DNA from: Paludibacteraceae bacterium
GTDB taxonomy: Bacteria; Bacteroidota; Bacteroidia; Bacteroidales; Paludibacteraceae
Direction: 5' to 3'
Assembly: GCA_017443145.1 (NCBI GenBank)
Contig: JAFSPA010000004.1
Span: 1 to 63,031, forward strand
DNA length: 63,031 bases
The position numbers and the translations under genes are program-made. Shown in pieces: positions 15,855 through 24,761 of this stretch (position 1 is the stretch's first letter; each line of letters begins with the position of its first letter). The notes beneath the pieces are model-generated. The model made no database searches. It was given only the letters and a program-made list of their open reading frames with translations, and was not told where the DNA came from.

Positions 15855-15886
15855 CAAAATTATAAAAAATTTTGGAAACGTGCAAC
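15855..15886 (-). promoter_or_regulatory. Promoter of OmpA/TPR lipoprotein gene
   Basis: On the minus strand GTTG (15886-15883), a 20-nt spacer and TAATTTTG (15862-15855) followed by CACG form a near-consensus promoter. It lies back to back with the promoter at 15902-15932. Confidence 0.55.
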
Positions 15887-15901
15887 TTTCTGACGATTTT
15901 T

Positions 15902-15932
15902 TTTGCATTTTCATAAATTTTTTGTATCTTTG
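15902..15932 (+). promoter_or_regulatory. Promoter of the 231-aa lipoprotein gene
   Basis: TTTG (15902-15905), a 19-nt spacer and TATCTTTG (15925-15932) followed by CAGG fit the consensus. The position rules out the upstream TTG start at 15903. Confidence 0.6.
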
Positions 15933-15953
15933 CAGGCGAAAATCGATAAGAAA

Positions 15954-16649
15954 ATGCAGAAAATCATCATTTTTGTGACTTTTTTGGTGCTCTGCGCTTC
16001 ATGCGGACCCCATAAGCCGACAGTAGCCGAACTGCGTGCACAGAAACGTGCGCAAGACAGTATTAACTTATCCCAACAAGAGCAAACGATGGCCTACACC
16101 GATTCGCTCTTGCAACTGCAACTACCCATAGCCGATTCGTTGCTCAAACGATTCAAATATGTCAAAAACGAACGTTACGAGGACAACGGCCATTATATCT
16201 GCCGCGATCTGGAGGCAAGCGGACTCGGACAACGTATCTATCTCCAGGCTTATGTCACGGATAACATGAAAACCGTTGTACGTAGTTTCTACTATGGCGA
16301 ACGCAAACTGCAGCATGAGACTCTCATCCTCACTGCCGACGAGGTGGAGAATATGTTTAGTGGACATTGTCACGCCTATGAGGCCGAAGGCAATCACGAA
16401 ATCCTTACACTCAACGACGAGGATGCCGTTAATCTGCTTAAATTCGTCGCGGCATACAACGATTCCCAGATTAAAGTCACACTCTCCGGAAAAGGCAAAT
16501 ATACCTATACGATTAAGGATAAAGATAAGGCCGCTCTCATCGAAACACTACAACTGCAAACAGTCATGTCTGACATCAAAAAACTCGAATCACAGTACCG
16601 ACAAGCCTCCTTACAGGTGGAAAAATACAAAAAAAGACTCGAAAAATAA
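15954..16649 (+). CDS. Lipoprotein with C-terminal coiled coil, 231 aa
   Basis: I use the ATG at 15954, which gives a clean lipoprotein leader (MQKIIIFVTFLVLCASCG, lipidated Cys near residue 17). An upstream TTG lies in the promoter. A helical stretch follows (residues about 25-60), then a beta-rich domain of about 100 residues (RIYLQAYVTDNMKTVVRSFY is its core). The last 35 residues are a coiled coil (MSDIKKLESQYRQASLQVEK). Family unknown. The arrangement suggests an outer-membrane-anchored protein that oligomerises through its tail. The gene before it (divergent) is also an envelope lipoprotein. Confidence 0.65.
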   Translation: MQKIIIFVTFLVLCASCGPHKPTVAELRAQKRAQDSINLSQQEQTMAYTDSLLQLQLPIADSLLKRFKYVKNERYEDNGHYICRDLEASGLGQRIYLQAYVTDNMKTVVRSFYYGERKLQHETLILTADEVENMFSGHCHAYEAEGNHEILTLNDEDAVNLLKFVAAYNDSQIKVTLSGKGKYTYTIKDKDKAALIETLQLQTVMSDIKKLESQYRQASLQVEKYKKRLEK

Positions 16650-16656
16650 CAAAAAA

Positions 16657-16688
16657 CTTGCACAATCCAGAAAAAAGCAGTACCTTTG
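16657..16688 (+). promoter_or_regulatory. Promoter of the OPRT-like/SRPBCC/psd operon
   Basis: CTTG (16657-16660), a 20-nt spacer and TACCTTTG (16681-16688) make a near-consensus promoter 34 nt before the first start. Confidence 0.6.
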
Positions 16689-16722
16689 TGCGCTTAATGT
16701 GGTTAGAAACCGATCCTGAGTT

Positions 16723-17382
16723 ATGAAAACGCTGGAAAAAATAGTCGCGGAGCGACTCGTTGCGCTCAAAGCGATTAAGTTGCAGCCGATTAGTCCCTTC
16801 AAATGGGGTAACGGTTGGAACTCACCTATTTATTGCGACGACCGTCGTGGATTGTCGTACCCCAAAGAGCGCGATTTCCTCAAACTGGAACTCTCGCGTA
16901 TCGTGGCCGAACAATTCCCGGAAACAGATGTCATTGCCGGTATTGCTACCAACGCTATCGCGCATGGCGTTCTCGTCGCACACCAATTGAGCTTGCCGTT
17001 TGTTTATGTCTATTCATCTCCAAAAGACCATGGTCTGGAGAATCAGATTGAAGGCGACTTGCGACCCAAGCAGAATGTCGTAGTCATAGAGAATCAGGTG
17101 GCTATTGCCGATAGCTCTATTCGCGTCATTGAAGCACTTCGCAATAACGGATGTAATGTTCTCGGTGTGGTTACTATCCTCGACTACGAACTGGAAGTGG
17201 GACATAATGCCCTTAAGGAAGCTGGTGTTCCGTTAGTGGCGCTCACAACGTTCTCGGCCGTGATTGAAACAGCTGCCGAAACAGGTTATATATCTAAGCA
17301 GGATGTTAAGATGCTCAACGATTGGCACAAAAATCCTGCGAAATGGAAAAAACAAAATGTCAGAGCAAAAATACGAAAGTAA
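16723..17382 (+). CDS. pyrE: Orotate phosphoribosyltransferase homologue with altered active site
   Basis: This 219-aa protein aligns along its length with PyrE: LKAIKLQPISPFKWGNGWNSP (the OPRT N-terminal hood, about 15-35) and PKDHGLENQIEGDLRP (100-115). Active OPRT joins orotate and PRPP to make OMP. Several functional motifs are changed. The PRPP loop that should read like VVVVED-STGGSS is VVVIENQVAIADSS (119-132), so the acidic pair and the glycine pair are gone. The VATGAIPxG segment is IATNAIAHG (74-82). The Arg that precedes the catalytic loop is Tyr (VYVYSSPKDHG). It may be inactive or have a new role, and a true pyrE may lie elsewhere. The SRPBCC gene overlaps its end. Confidence 0.8.
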   Translation: MKTLEKIVAERLVALKAIKLQPISPFKWGNGWNSPIYCDDRRGLSYPKERDFLKLELSRIVAEQFPETDVIAGIATNAIAHGVLVAHQLSLPFVYVYSSPKDHGLENQIEGDLRPKQNVVVIENQVAIADSSIRVIEALRNNGCNVLGVVTILDYELEVGHNALKEAGVPLVALTTFSAVIETAAETGYISKQDVKMLNDWHKNPAKWKKQNVRAKIRK

Positions 17383-17788
17383 AATTCAGTCTATTCCTGC
17401 ACCGGTAGAAAAAGTCTATCCCGTGCTCAGCAACCTCATGAACCTCGAACGTGTTCGCGAGCTTATTCCCCCTGACAAAGTCCAGGAAATGGAAATCTCG
17501 GAAGATTCGGTGAAGTTCAAGGTTGATGGCCTCGCACAGAAAGTGACCATCCGCATCGTGGATAAGATTGAAAACGATACCATCAAATTCGGTCTGGACA
17601 ACATGCCGATGGCGGCTAACTTCTGGATTCAACTCAAAGAGGTAACGCCGAGCGACACACGCGTGAAGTTAACTGTTAAAGCGGATATTCCCGTCTTCTT
17701 CCGCATGATGATTGAAAAGAAACTACAACAAGGCATTGACGAAGCCGCAGTAATGCTTACACAATTTCCATATACTCAATGGTCATGA
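17357..17788 (+). CDS. SRPBCC-superfamily protein
   Basis: The start is the ATG at 17357 (MSEQKYESK...), which overlaps the previous gene by 26 bp. A frame-extended start at 17264 would add sequence that is coding in the other frame. The product has 143 residues, beta-rich with a long final helix. SIPAPVEKVYPVLSNLMNLE is the typical SRPBCC/START opening, and DIPVFFRMMIEKKLQQGIDE the closing helix that lines the hydrophobic pocket. Such proteins bind lipids or other hydrophobic ligands. The position between an OPRT homologue and psd fits a lipid ligand, but the ligand is not known. Confidence 0.8.
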   Translation: MSEQKYESKIQSIPAPVEKVYPVLSNLMNLERVRELIPPDKVQEMEISEDSVKFKVDGLAQKVTIRIVDKIENDTIKFGLDNMPMAANFWIQLKEVTPSDTRVKLTVKADIPVFFRMMIEKKLQQGIDEAAVMLTQFPYTQWS

Positions 17789-18498
17789 AAAAACCACGTA
17801 TTCATAGAGAAGGTAGAAACATCATTATCGGATTAGTGTTAATCCTGTTCGCAATCAACATCCCGGTCTTCATCTTCTGGCCGCATTGGGTGTTTGCCGT
17901 AACACTCTTCATTGCAGCTACCCTGCTCGTGTTTGTCACTTATTTCTTCCGCAATCCGATTCGCGTGCTCGAAGTAGATGATCCCAATTTCCTCATCGCT
18001 CCTGCTGACGGACGAGTGGTCGTTATCGAACCAACTAAGGAGAACGAGTATTTCCACGAACAGAAACTACAAGTGTCTATCTTTATGTCACCTTTCAATG
18101 TGCATGCCAACTGGTATCCCATCGAGGGAAACATACTCGTTAGCCAACACCAGAAAGGAAGTCACAAAGGTGCATGGCTGCCCAAATCCTCTACGGAAAA
18201 TGAGCGCTCACTCGTCGTTATCGAAACACCTTCCAAGGTGCAAATAGCTGTCAGACAAATAGCTGGAGCAATGGCTCGACGCATCGTTACGTATGCCAAA
18301 CCAGGCAATAAATCCCAACGCAATCATCACATGGGATTCATTAAATTCGGTTCGCGTGTGGACATGTATCTGCCGCTTGACACGGAGATGTTTGTCGAAG
18401 TAGGAGACCATGTGCGCGGTAACGAGACCATCCTCGGCCGACTCGCTGATGCCGAACCAAAGCCCAAACGTAAATCCACAAAGAAAGACAAAGTTTAA
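17785..18498 (+). CDS. psd: Phosphatidylserine decarboxylase
   Basis: This 237-aa protein is of the short form. Two N-terminal membrane segments (NIIIGLVLILFAINIPVFIF and VFAVTLFIAATLLVFVTYFF) precede FLIAPADGRVVV (69-80) and the F-MSPF-NVHANWYP signature (100-112). KFGSRVDMYLP (187-197) contains the Gly-Ser pair that is self-cleaved to the pyruvoyl cofactor. The enzyme makes phosphatidylethanolamine from phosphatidylserine at the inner membrane. A start at 17785 (ATGA overlap with the SRPBCC stop) is preferred over 17779. The pssA gene that often follows is absent here. Confidence 0.93.
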   Translation: MKKPRIHREGRNIIIGLVLILFAINIPVFIFWPHWVFAVTLFIAATLLVFVTYFFRNPIRVLEVDDPNFLIAPADGRVVVIEPTKENEYFHEQKLQVSIFMSPFNVHANWYPIEGNILVSQHQKGSHKGAWLPKSSTENERSLVVIETPSKVQIAVRQIAGAMARRIVTYAKPGNKSQRNHHMGFIKFGSRVDMYLPLDTEMFVEVGDHVRGNETILGRLADAEPKPKRKSTKKDKV

Positions 18499-18516
18499 CC
18501 TTAAAATATAAACACT

Positions 18517-19398
18517 ATGGACAAATTTCAAGAACTATTTGCACAGTATCCGTGCCCCTTTACCGACGAGCAAGTAAAAGCTGACGTCGAGAACATTCTC
18601 AAAAACCACTTCGCTGAGAACAACAATGTCGAAGTATGGAAAGAGTGCTTGCACCAAATCGACCTGACTACGCTTAGTGCCGACGATACCATCGCTAAAG
18701 TAGAAGGCATGGCTAAGGCTGTGAACGAACTCGACAAAAACTATCCGGGCGTTCCTAACGTAGCTGCTATCTGCGTCTATCCCGCTATGGTTGAGTACGT
18801 GCGCAAAGCCCTCAAAGACCCGAAATTCAATATCGCTTGTGTAACCGGCGTCTTCCCATCTTCACAGAGCTTCCTCGAAGTGAAAGTGGCTGAAACAGCA
18901 CTTGCACTCAAAGCTGGTGCAACCGAAATAGATATCGTTCTTTCCGTAGGTAAATTCCTCGAAGGACGTCTCCAAGAGTGCTTCGACGAGATCGCTGAAC
19001 TCAAAGCTGTTTGCGGCGAACATCACCTCAAAGTGATTCTCGAGACAGGTATGCTCAAATCCGCTGAGAACATCTGGAAAGCTTCTATTCTCGCTATGGC
19101 TGCAGGTGGTGACTTCATCAAGACTTCTACCGGTAAAATCGCCGTTAATGCAACACCGGAAGCGACTTACGTTATGTGCCAAGCTATCAAAGCATGGAAA
19201 GAAAAAACCGGCAAAAAGATTTGCTACAAACCTGCTGGCGGCGTAAGCACTACCGAAGAGGCTGTACAACACTTCACACTCGTTAAGGAAATCCTCGGAG
19301 AGGATTGGCTCAATAACGAGTCATTCCGTTTCGGCGCAAGTCGTCTCGCTAACAACCTGCTCTCAAGCATCGTTGGTAAAGAAGTGAAATACTTCTAA
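18517..19398 (+). CDS. deoC: Deoxyribose-phosphate aldolase
   Basis: This 293-aa class I aldolase splits deoxyribose 5-phosphate into glyceraldehyde 3-phosphate and acetaldehyde. The Schiff-base lysine is in DFIKTSTGK (K202). Supporting segments are VAAICVYPAMVEYVRKAL (82-99), GATEIDIVLSVGKFLEG (134-150) and the closing FRFGASRLANNLLSSIVG. Length and motifs fit the long DeoC of Bacteroidetes. The start follows psd by 18 nt on the same strand, so it may be co-transcribed. It is convergent with the PfkB gene 18 bp away. Confidence 0.95.
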   Translation: MDKFQELFAQYPCPFTDEQVKADVENILKNHFAENNNVEVWKECLHQIDLTTLSADDTIAKVEGMAKAVNELDKNYPGVPNVAAICVYPAMVEYVRKALKDPKFNIACVTGVFPSSQSFLEVKVAETALALKAGATEIDIVLSVGKFLEGRLQECFDEIAELKAVCGEHHLKVILETGMLKSAENIWKASILAMAAGGDFIKTSTGKIAVNATPEATYVMCQAIKAWKEKTGKKICYKPAGGVSTTEEAVQHFTLVKEILGEDWLNNESFRFGASRLANNLLSSIVGKEVKYF

Positions 19399-19416
19399 TA
19401 GACCCTGCGACGAAGA

Positions 19417-20424
19417 TCAGTTCCTCAAACGAACTGCCAATTCTTCGGAGATAGAATTGCTAAACCGGCGACACACATCTTGTGCAAATAACTGTCCGGT
19501 AGCTATCAGCCCTGTCCAATCTTCCACGGACAGGGCTTGTAGTATCCCCGTCCCGATTCCTTTTTCCGTCCCGATACCTTTCCCTGTCTCGGTACTTTTC
19601 CTGCTAACCGTTAGATATTCGTTAGTTATTCGTTGGTTATTAAGCCGACGCAAAGCAAAGATAAACCCAGCGTTAAAATTATCTCCCGCACCAATAGTGC
19701 TAACCGTCTCTATCTGCTCTACCGGAAAAGTCGCCTCAATACTCGGAGTACGCAAGTATATCTCCTTGCTGCCATTTGTGCAGATAAAACACGAACAATG
19801 CGGTTGAATATATCTCGAATAAATCAAATCCACATCCTCTGTCCCATACAAATTCGCAAAATCCTCCAACGACCCGCGAACTACACTCGACATACGCATA
19901 TTCTCCTCAATACTGCTGATAATCTCGGGAATCTCATGAATATGCGACGCGCGGAAATTCAAGTCATAATACAAATGTGCTCCAGCTTCATACGCATCCT
20001 GTAACATTTTCTTTACGTACGGCCTAATAGCCGGATTGATGGCAAAATACGAACCAAACAGCACAAAATCATCCTTACTTACACCTAATTCCGGACTCTC
20101 CACACGCACACGCGCGTAATCTTTATAAAAGGTGTAATCAGCATCATTCTTCTCATCCAAAAACGCCAACGAGACATGCGATTTTGTTCCCTTATGACGA
20201 TAAGCATAAGTCGCATCTACGCCGTTTTCTACCAAATACGTATAGATAATATCCGCCACTCGATCATCACCTACTTCCGTCACCATACTGCACGGAACAC
20301 CAATTCGGCCAAGCGACACTAACGCATTAAACGTCGAACCACCCGGAACAGCACGCTGCGGCTGATTATCCTTGAAAATAATGTCATAAACCGTTTCTCC
20401 GATTCCAAATACTCGTCCTTTCAT
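19417..20424 (-). CDS. PfkB-family carbohydrate kinase with repeat insertion
   Basis: This 335-aa protein begins MKGRVFGIGETVYDIIF, then VPGGSTFNALVSLGRIG. The catalytic motif TIGAGDNFNAGFIFALRRL is near residue 248, with the Asp base in GAGDN. It phosphorylates a sugar or nucleoside; fructokinase-like function is likely but the substrate is unknown. Between this motif and the C-terminal helix lies an insertion of about 34 residues (NQRITNEYLTV, then KGIGTEKGIGTG). It is encoded by 3 x 11-bp and 3 x 18-bp tandem repeats. Both keep the frame. The start at 20424 follows family usage; an ATG at 20437-20439 directly abuts the priA stop. Confidence 0.85.
   Translation of the reverse strand: MKGRVFGIGETVYDIIFKDNQPQRAVPGGSTFNALVSLGRIGVPCSMVTEVGDDRVADIIYTYLVENGVDATYAYRHKGTKSHVSLAFLDEKNDADYTFYKDYARVRVESPELGVSKDDFVLFGSYFAINPAIRPYVKKMLQDAYEAGAHLYYDLNFRASHIHEIPEIISSIEENMRMSSVVRGSLEDFANLYGTEDVDLIYSRYIQPHCSCFICTNGSKEIYLRTPSIEATFPVEQIETVSTIGAGDNFNAGFIFALRRLNNQRITNEYLTVSRKSTETGKGIGTEKGIGTGILQALSVEDWTGLIATGQLFAQDVCRRFSNSISEELAVRLRN
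19548..19601. repeat. 3 x 18-bp tandem repeat inside the PfkB gene
   Basis: The units at 19548-19565, 19566-19583 and 19584-19601 follow CCGTCCCGATNCCTTTNN with 2-6 changes between copies. On the minus strand they encode KGIGTG, KGIGTE and KSTETG. The array is in frame and inserted after the catalytic motif. Confidence 0.8.
19609..19641. repeat. 3 x 11-bp tandem repeat inside the PfkB gene
   Basis: The units CGTTAGATATT, CGTTAGTTATT and CGTTGGTTATT lie head to tail and end seven bases from the 18-bp array. Three 11-bp units total 33 bp and so keep the reading frame. Confidence 0.75.
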
Positions 20425-20439
20425 ATGCTGTATTATCAT

Positions 20440-22437
20440 TTACATAGGGTCAATATCAAATAGAACCTGCACATTCTTTAATTCCGGTACTTGTTGCACT
20501 TGCTCCCGTAACATCGCTTTCGCACGACCGTAATTCGCTTTTGCCTCAATCCGCAACTGTATCGTCCGTATATGCAGATTCTGTATCTTCGATATTCCCG
20601 GTTCTATCACTACCGAACAACGCTTACCAAACACCTGACTCAAGCGCCGCTGTAATTCGTTCGCAGCGCAATGCACTTTCATCACATCCTTATGCCGCAA
20701 AATAACCGTTATCATCCTACTGAACGGAGGATAGTTAAACGCTTCTCTCTCAGCAATCTGCTCCGCATAGAACCGCTCATAATCATGCGCCATCACATAG
20801 TCAAACAGCGGATTCTTCACATCAAACGTTTGTATTATCACTTCTCCCTGTTCCCCTTTTCTACCTGCTCTGCCACTCACTTGTTCCAGCATCTGATATG
20901 CTCGCTCGTAGCAACGGAAATCCGGTTGATTAAACAGATTATCTGCATTCAGTACTGCCACCAGACTCACATCATCAAAATGCAATCCCTTCGATACCAT
21001 CTGCGTCCCGACTAACACATCCACTTCGTGCTTGCCAAACGCATTAATAATATCTTGATACGCACTCTTCTTTCCCGTCGAATCCAAATCCATCCGCATC
21101 ACGCGTGCTTCCGGCACAAACTCATGCACCTCATCTTCCACACGTTCCGTTCCAAACCCATGTATCTTGATCTTCCCACCACAACTTGGACAACTCTGCG
21201 GAATAGGAATACTATACCCGCAATAGTGACACGTCAATCGTCTGTCTCTGAGATGCAATGTCATCGGCACATCACAATTCACGCACTTAGGTGACTTGGA
21301 ACACTCTTCACACTCCATCATCGGAGCATATCCTCTTCTGTTCTGGAACAGAATCACCTGCTTTCCCTTCTCCAACTCACTCTTCATTCGCTCCACCAAC
21401 GGATCCGAGAAATGCCCATACATCTCTTTCCTATGATACTGCCGCGACAAGTCTATCATCGTTATCTTCGGCAACTGCAAACCCGCAAATCGCCCCTTCA
21501 TTGTAACCAATCCATACTTCCCCGTTTGTGCATTATAGTACGATTCCACCGAAGGGGTAGCTGTTCCGAGAAGCACTTTCGCACCATACATCTGCGCCAA
21601 CATAATCGCTACCGAACGCGCATGATATCGCGGAGCAGGATCTTGCTGCTTGTAACTCGGTTCATGCTCTTCATCCACTATCACTAATCCCAAATCTTTA
21701 AACGGCAGGAACACAGCAGACCTTGCGCCGACGATAAGCCGCGGCTTCGGATACAATTGTTGTCGATAAATCTCTGCCCGAACAGCATCTGTTACACGCG
21801 AATGATATACCACCACTTGTTCCCCGAACACTTTTTGCAAACGATCTGTCAACTGCGTCGTTAAAGCAATCTCGGGCACTAAATACAACACCTGCTTTCC
21901 TTCCTCCAACTGCTCGCGGATAAGATGCATATAAACTTCCGTCTTACCCGACGATGTTACGCCAAACAGCAAAGTCGTATCATGTGCTTCCCATTCCGTT
22001 TTTATCTGCGATAAAGCAGTTGCTTGTTGTGCATCCAACGTGTGAAAAGGCTCGATTTCACCGGTATATTCCGGTAGTCGTACCCGCCGTTTTTTAACAG
22101 GTGAGAACGAATAACTCTTGTCCCCGATCTTTGCCGGCAGAGCTGCAGCCATCACATCCCCAATAGGACACATGTAATATTCCGCGATCCATTGCCACAA
22201 ACGTAACTGCTCTTGCGTCACAATAGGCATCTCATCCAACACCGCAATGATATTGCGTAAAACAACATGCTCTGCTACCGGTTCTCGCCGTTCTCCCAAC
22301 ACAATTCCCACTACCTCTTTCTTTGCCAAAGGAACAAGTACCCGCATTCCAACTTGCGGGCACTCGCTATTCTCCGGAACGCTATACGTATAGACGTCCG
22401 CGATGGCTAACGGTAATATAACATCAATTGTTTTCAG
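20440..22437 (-). CDS. priA: Primosomal helicase PriA, probable CTG start
   Basis: PriA restarts stalled replication forks. In the C-terminal part the helicase motifs are clear: [12 protein letters not shown] (Walker A, about 159-170), [38 protein letters not shown] and [13 protein letters not shown]. Zinc ligands are in [13 protein letters not shown] and [19 protein letters not shown]. The first ATG (22345-22347) would lose the N-terminal DNA-binding strand. The frame extends upstream with [17 protein letters not shown], a true PriA N-terminus. A stop codon precedes it, and only CTG (22435-22437) or ATT remains as a start. I use the CTG, giving about 665 residues and a 14-bp overlap with tdk. 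Confidence 0.9.
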   Translation of the reverse strand: MKTIDVILPLAIADVYTYSVPENSECPQVGMRVLVPLAKKEVVGIVLGERREPVAEHVVLRNIIAVLDEMPIVTQEQLRLWQWIAEYYMCPIGDVMAAALPAKIGDKSYSFSPVKKRRVRLPEYTGEIEPFHTLDAQQATALSQIKTEWEAHDTTLLFGVTSSGKTEVYMHLIREQLEEGKQVLYLVPEIALTTQLTDRLQKVFGEQVVVYHSRVTDAVRAEIYRQQLYPKPRLIVGARSAVFLPFKDLGLVIVDEEHEPSYKQQDPAPRYHARSVAIMLAQMYGAKVLLGTATPSVESYYNAQTGKYGLVTMKGRFAGLQLPKITMIDLSRQYHRKEMYGHFSDPLVERMKSELEKGKQVILFQNRRGYAPMMECEECSKSPKCVNCDVPMTLHLRDRRLTCHYCGYSIPIPQSCPSCGGKIKIHGFGTERVEDEVHEFVPEARVMRMDLDSTGKKSAYQDIINAFGKHEVDVLVGTQMVSKGLHFDDVSLVAVLNADNLFNQPDFRCYERAYQMLEQVSGRAGRKGEQGEVIIQTFDVKNPLFDYVMAHDYERFYAEQIAEREAFNYPPFSRMITVILRHKDVMKVHCAANELQRRLSQVFGKRCSVVIEPGISKIQNLHIRTIQLRIEAKANYGRAKAMLREQVQQVPELKNVQVLFDIDPM

Positions 22438-23032
22438 TTTCTGCTGCTTTTTCGGCTGCTATAGCTTTGTTGTAGCAGGCGCGACATAAAGGCTCATAAC
22501 TGTCGGTTTCACCGAGTAAAACGCGCTTCTCGGAAGCCACCAAACGGTGACTCACATACGCCAAATCACCACAGTTAACGCAGATAGCGTGCGTCTTATA
22601 CACATCTTCCGCAATCGCCATCAATGCCGGCATCGGACCGAAAGGAACACCCTTAAAGTCCATATCCAGACCTGCTACAATAACGCGCACACCACGTTCC
22701 GCCAACTGCTTGCACACATCCACAATACCCATGTCGAAGAACTGCGCCTCGTCAATACCCACTACATCAATCTCACTCGCTAATAGCAGGATATTCTGGC
22801 TGCTGTCAACAGGAGTAGATTGAATAACGCGCTTGTCGTGACTAACGACATCCTCTACGCTGTAGCGCACATCGATAGCCGGCTTGAAAATCTCCACCCG
22901 CTGCTTGGCAAACTGTGCACGTTTCATACGACGAATCAACTCCTCCGTCTTACCGGAGAACATCGATCCACAAACTACTTCAATACCGCCTCTACGGCGA
23001 ACTGGTCCTTGTGTGTCTCTTTCTGAAAACAT
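22424..23032 (-). CDS. tdk: Thymidine kinase
   Basis: This 202-aa type II enzyme phosphorylates thymidine with ATP. The P-loop [11 protein letters not shown] is at 22-32. The [11 protein letters not shown] acidic loop (about 94-104) holds the catalytic Glu. A zinc finger is formed by CVNCGDL and CRACYNKA. The start at ATG 23030-23032 is used. A TTG further upstream lies inside the recJ stop region and would add residues not seen in the family. It starts 10 nt after recJ, and its 3' end overlaps the extended priA start, so the three are one operon. Confidence 0.95.
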   Translation of the reverse strand: MFSERDTQGPVRRRGGIEVVCGSMFSGKTEELIRRMKRAQFAKQRVEIFKPAIDVRYSVEDVVSHDKRVIQSTPVDSSQNILLLASEIDVVGIDEAQFFDMGIVDVCKQLAERGVRVIVAGLDMDFKGVPFGPMPALMAIAEDVYKTHAICVNCGDLAYVSHRLVASEKRVLLGETDSYEPLCRACYNKAIAAEKAAETENN

Positions 23033-23042
23033 AGTATAGTGT

Positions 23043-24761
23043 TTATTTGTTAACAATTTTTATATCTTCCACCATCATCTGTATGCTCCGAACGCCGTTG
23101 TAGATATTCTCGTCCAACTCGTAGCACACATCCACAGCATTGCCGTTCTGCAGATGCAATGCTAAATCGCCCTTACCAAAAGCTATTCCCGTTATCGCAG
23201 CCGTACGGTCTGTCACATCTAACTTCAGATGCTCACCCGTCTTGCCTACACGTTTCGTATAGCGGTTATTAATCACATTCCGCGTCACGAAAACAGGCCG
23301 CTCATTACCTGGTCCAAAAGGCTCCAAACAACGTAATACCTTGAAGAACTGATCCGTTATCTCTTCGTAGCTTATTTCCGCTTCTACGTGTATCATCGGA
23401 TGTTGTTGCTCTTCCGTAATATGCGCTGCTACATACTCCTCAAACCGTCTCTTGAACTCCGGTAACGAACTCTCTAACATACTCAATCCCGCTGCAAACT
23501 GGTGTCCACCAAAGTTAGTCAGCAAGTCGCGACATGAGTCAATAGCCGAATAGATATCAAACCCTGCCACCGAACGAGCCGAACCAGAGATTGTCCCGTC
23601 TTCTCCTGCTGTCAGCACAATAGTCGGACGATAATACGTCTCTATCAGCCGACTTGCCGCTATACCAACCACTCCCTTGTGCCAAGTAGGCGCATAAACA
23701 ACCGTTGTATGCTTTTTATCATTTTCCGGATCTTGCGCTAACATCGCTAATGCCTCTTCCGCGGTTGTTCTATCATAGGTCTGCCGTTCCGCATTATACG
23801 AGTTGATATCTTGCGCACGATGTTGGGCAAACGCCACATCATCCGTTATCAGCAACTCCACTGCATCGCGACCCGAATACAACCTTCCGCAGGCATTAAT
23901 ACGTGGACCAAGCTTATAACCCAAATCCGTTATTGTCACATGCTTTGGGTCGATACCTGCCACCTCAATCAGTGCCGCTATTCCCGGTGCTGGATTATTA
24001 TTAATCTCCTTCAGGCCAAAGAATGCCAACACCCTGTTTTCACCCGTTACAGATACTACATCCGACGCAATAGCCATCACTACCAGAGGTAACATTTCGT
24101 GCCATTTCATCGGGATATGATGTGTCTGCGAGTACGCCTGTGCGAACTTAAATCCCACGCCGCAGCCGCTCAAGTCCTTATATGGATACGGACAATCAGC
24201 GCGCTTCATATTTAGCACCGCTACCGCTTTCGGAATCTCGTCGCCAGGAGTATGGTGATCACATATAATAAAGTCAATATTACGCTTTTTGGCATATTCC
24301 ACTTTATCCACAGCCTTAATACCGCAGTCCAGTGCAATAATAAGCGAACAGCCGGTGGATTGGGCATAATCAATACCTTTAAACGATATACCGTATCCTT
24401 CCAGATATCTGTCCGGGATATAGAAATCCACATTATCCGTCAGGCTCTTAACGAACGTGTACATCAGTGCTACAGCCGTGGTACCATCAACATCATAGTC
24501 GCCGTAAACCAATATCCGTTCCCCATTCTGCAACGCTTTCTCCAGTCGTGCAACGGCTTTATCCATATCGCGCATCAGGAATGGGTCGTTAATCTCATCG
24601 AGTGAAGGACGAATATACTTACGTGCCTGATCTGCCGTACGGATACCACGAACCACCAACATACGCGCCGATAACTCGCTTATGTTTAGTTCCTTGGCTA
24701 ACTGCGTAGTCAACGTCTGTTCGTCAGCACTCAGTTCTCTTATTTTCCAGATTGTATCCAT
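23043..24761 (-). CDS. recJ: Single-strand exonuclease RecJ
   Basis: This 572-aa member of the DHH phosphoesterase family degrades ssDNA from the 5' end in recombination and repair. [14 protein letters not shown] (83-96) and [10 protein letters not shown] (164-173) carry the metal ligands. A further metal motif GCGVGFKFA follows, then [10 protein letters not shown] and [13 protein letters not shown]. The C-terminal OB-like part ends in [10 protein letters not shown]. The start is taken at MDTIWKI (24759-24761). This overlaps the 3' end of the nitrilase gene by 38 bp in another frame and gives the usual RecJ length. Confidence 0.95.
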   Translation of the reverse strand: MDTIWKIRELSADEQTLTTQLAKELNISELSARMLVVRGIRTADQARKYIRPSLDEINDPFLMRDMDKAVARLEKALQNGERILVYGDYDVDGTTAVALMYTFVKSLTDNVDFYIPDRYLEGYGISFKGIDYAQSTGCSLIIALDCGIKAVDKVEYAKKRNIDFIICDHHTPGDEIPKAVAVLNMKRADCPYPYKDLSGCGVGFKFAQAYSQTHHIPMKWHEMLPLVVMAIASDVVSVTGENRVLAFFGLKEINNNPAPGIAALIEVAGIDPKHVTITDLGYKLGPRINACGRLYSGRDAVELLITDDVAFAQHRAQDINSYNAERQTYDRTTAEEALAMLAQDPENDKKHTTVVYAPTWHKGVVGIAASRLIETYYRPTIVLTAGEDGTISGSARSVAGFDIYSAIDSCRDLLTNFGGHQFAAGLSMLESSLPEFKRRFEEYVAAHITEEQQHPMIHVEAEISYEEITDQFFKVLRCLEPFGPGNERPVFVTRNVINNRYTKRVGKTGEHLKLDVTDRTAAITGIAFGKGDLALHLQNGNAVDVCYELDENIYNGVRSIQMMVEDIKIVNK

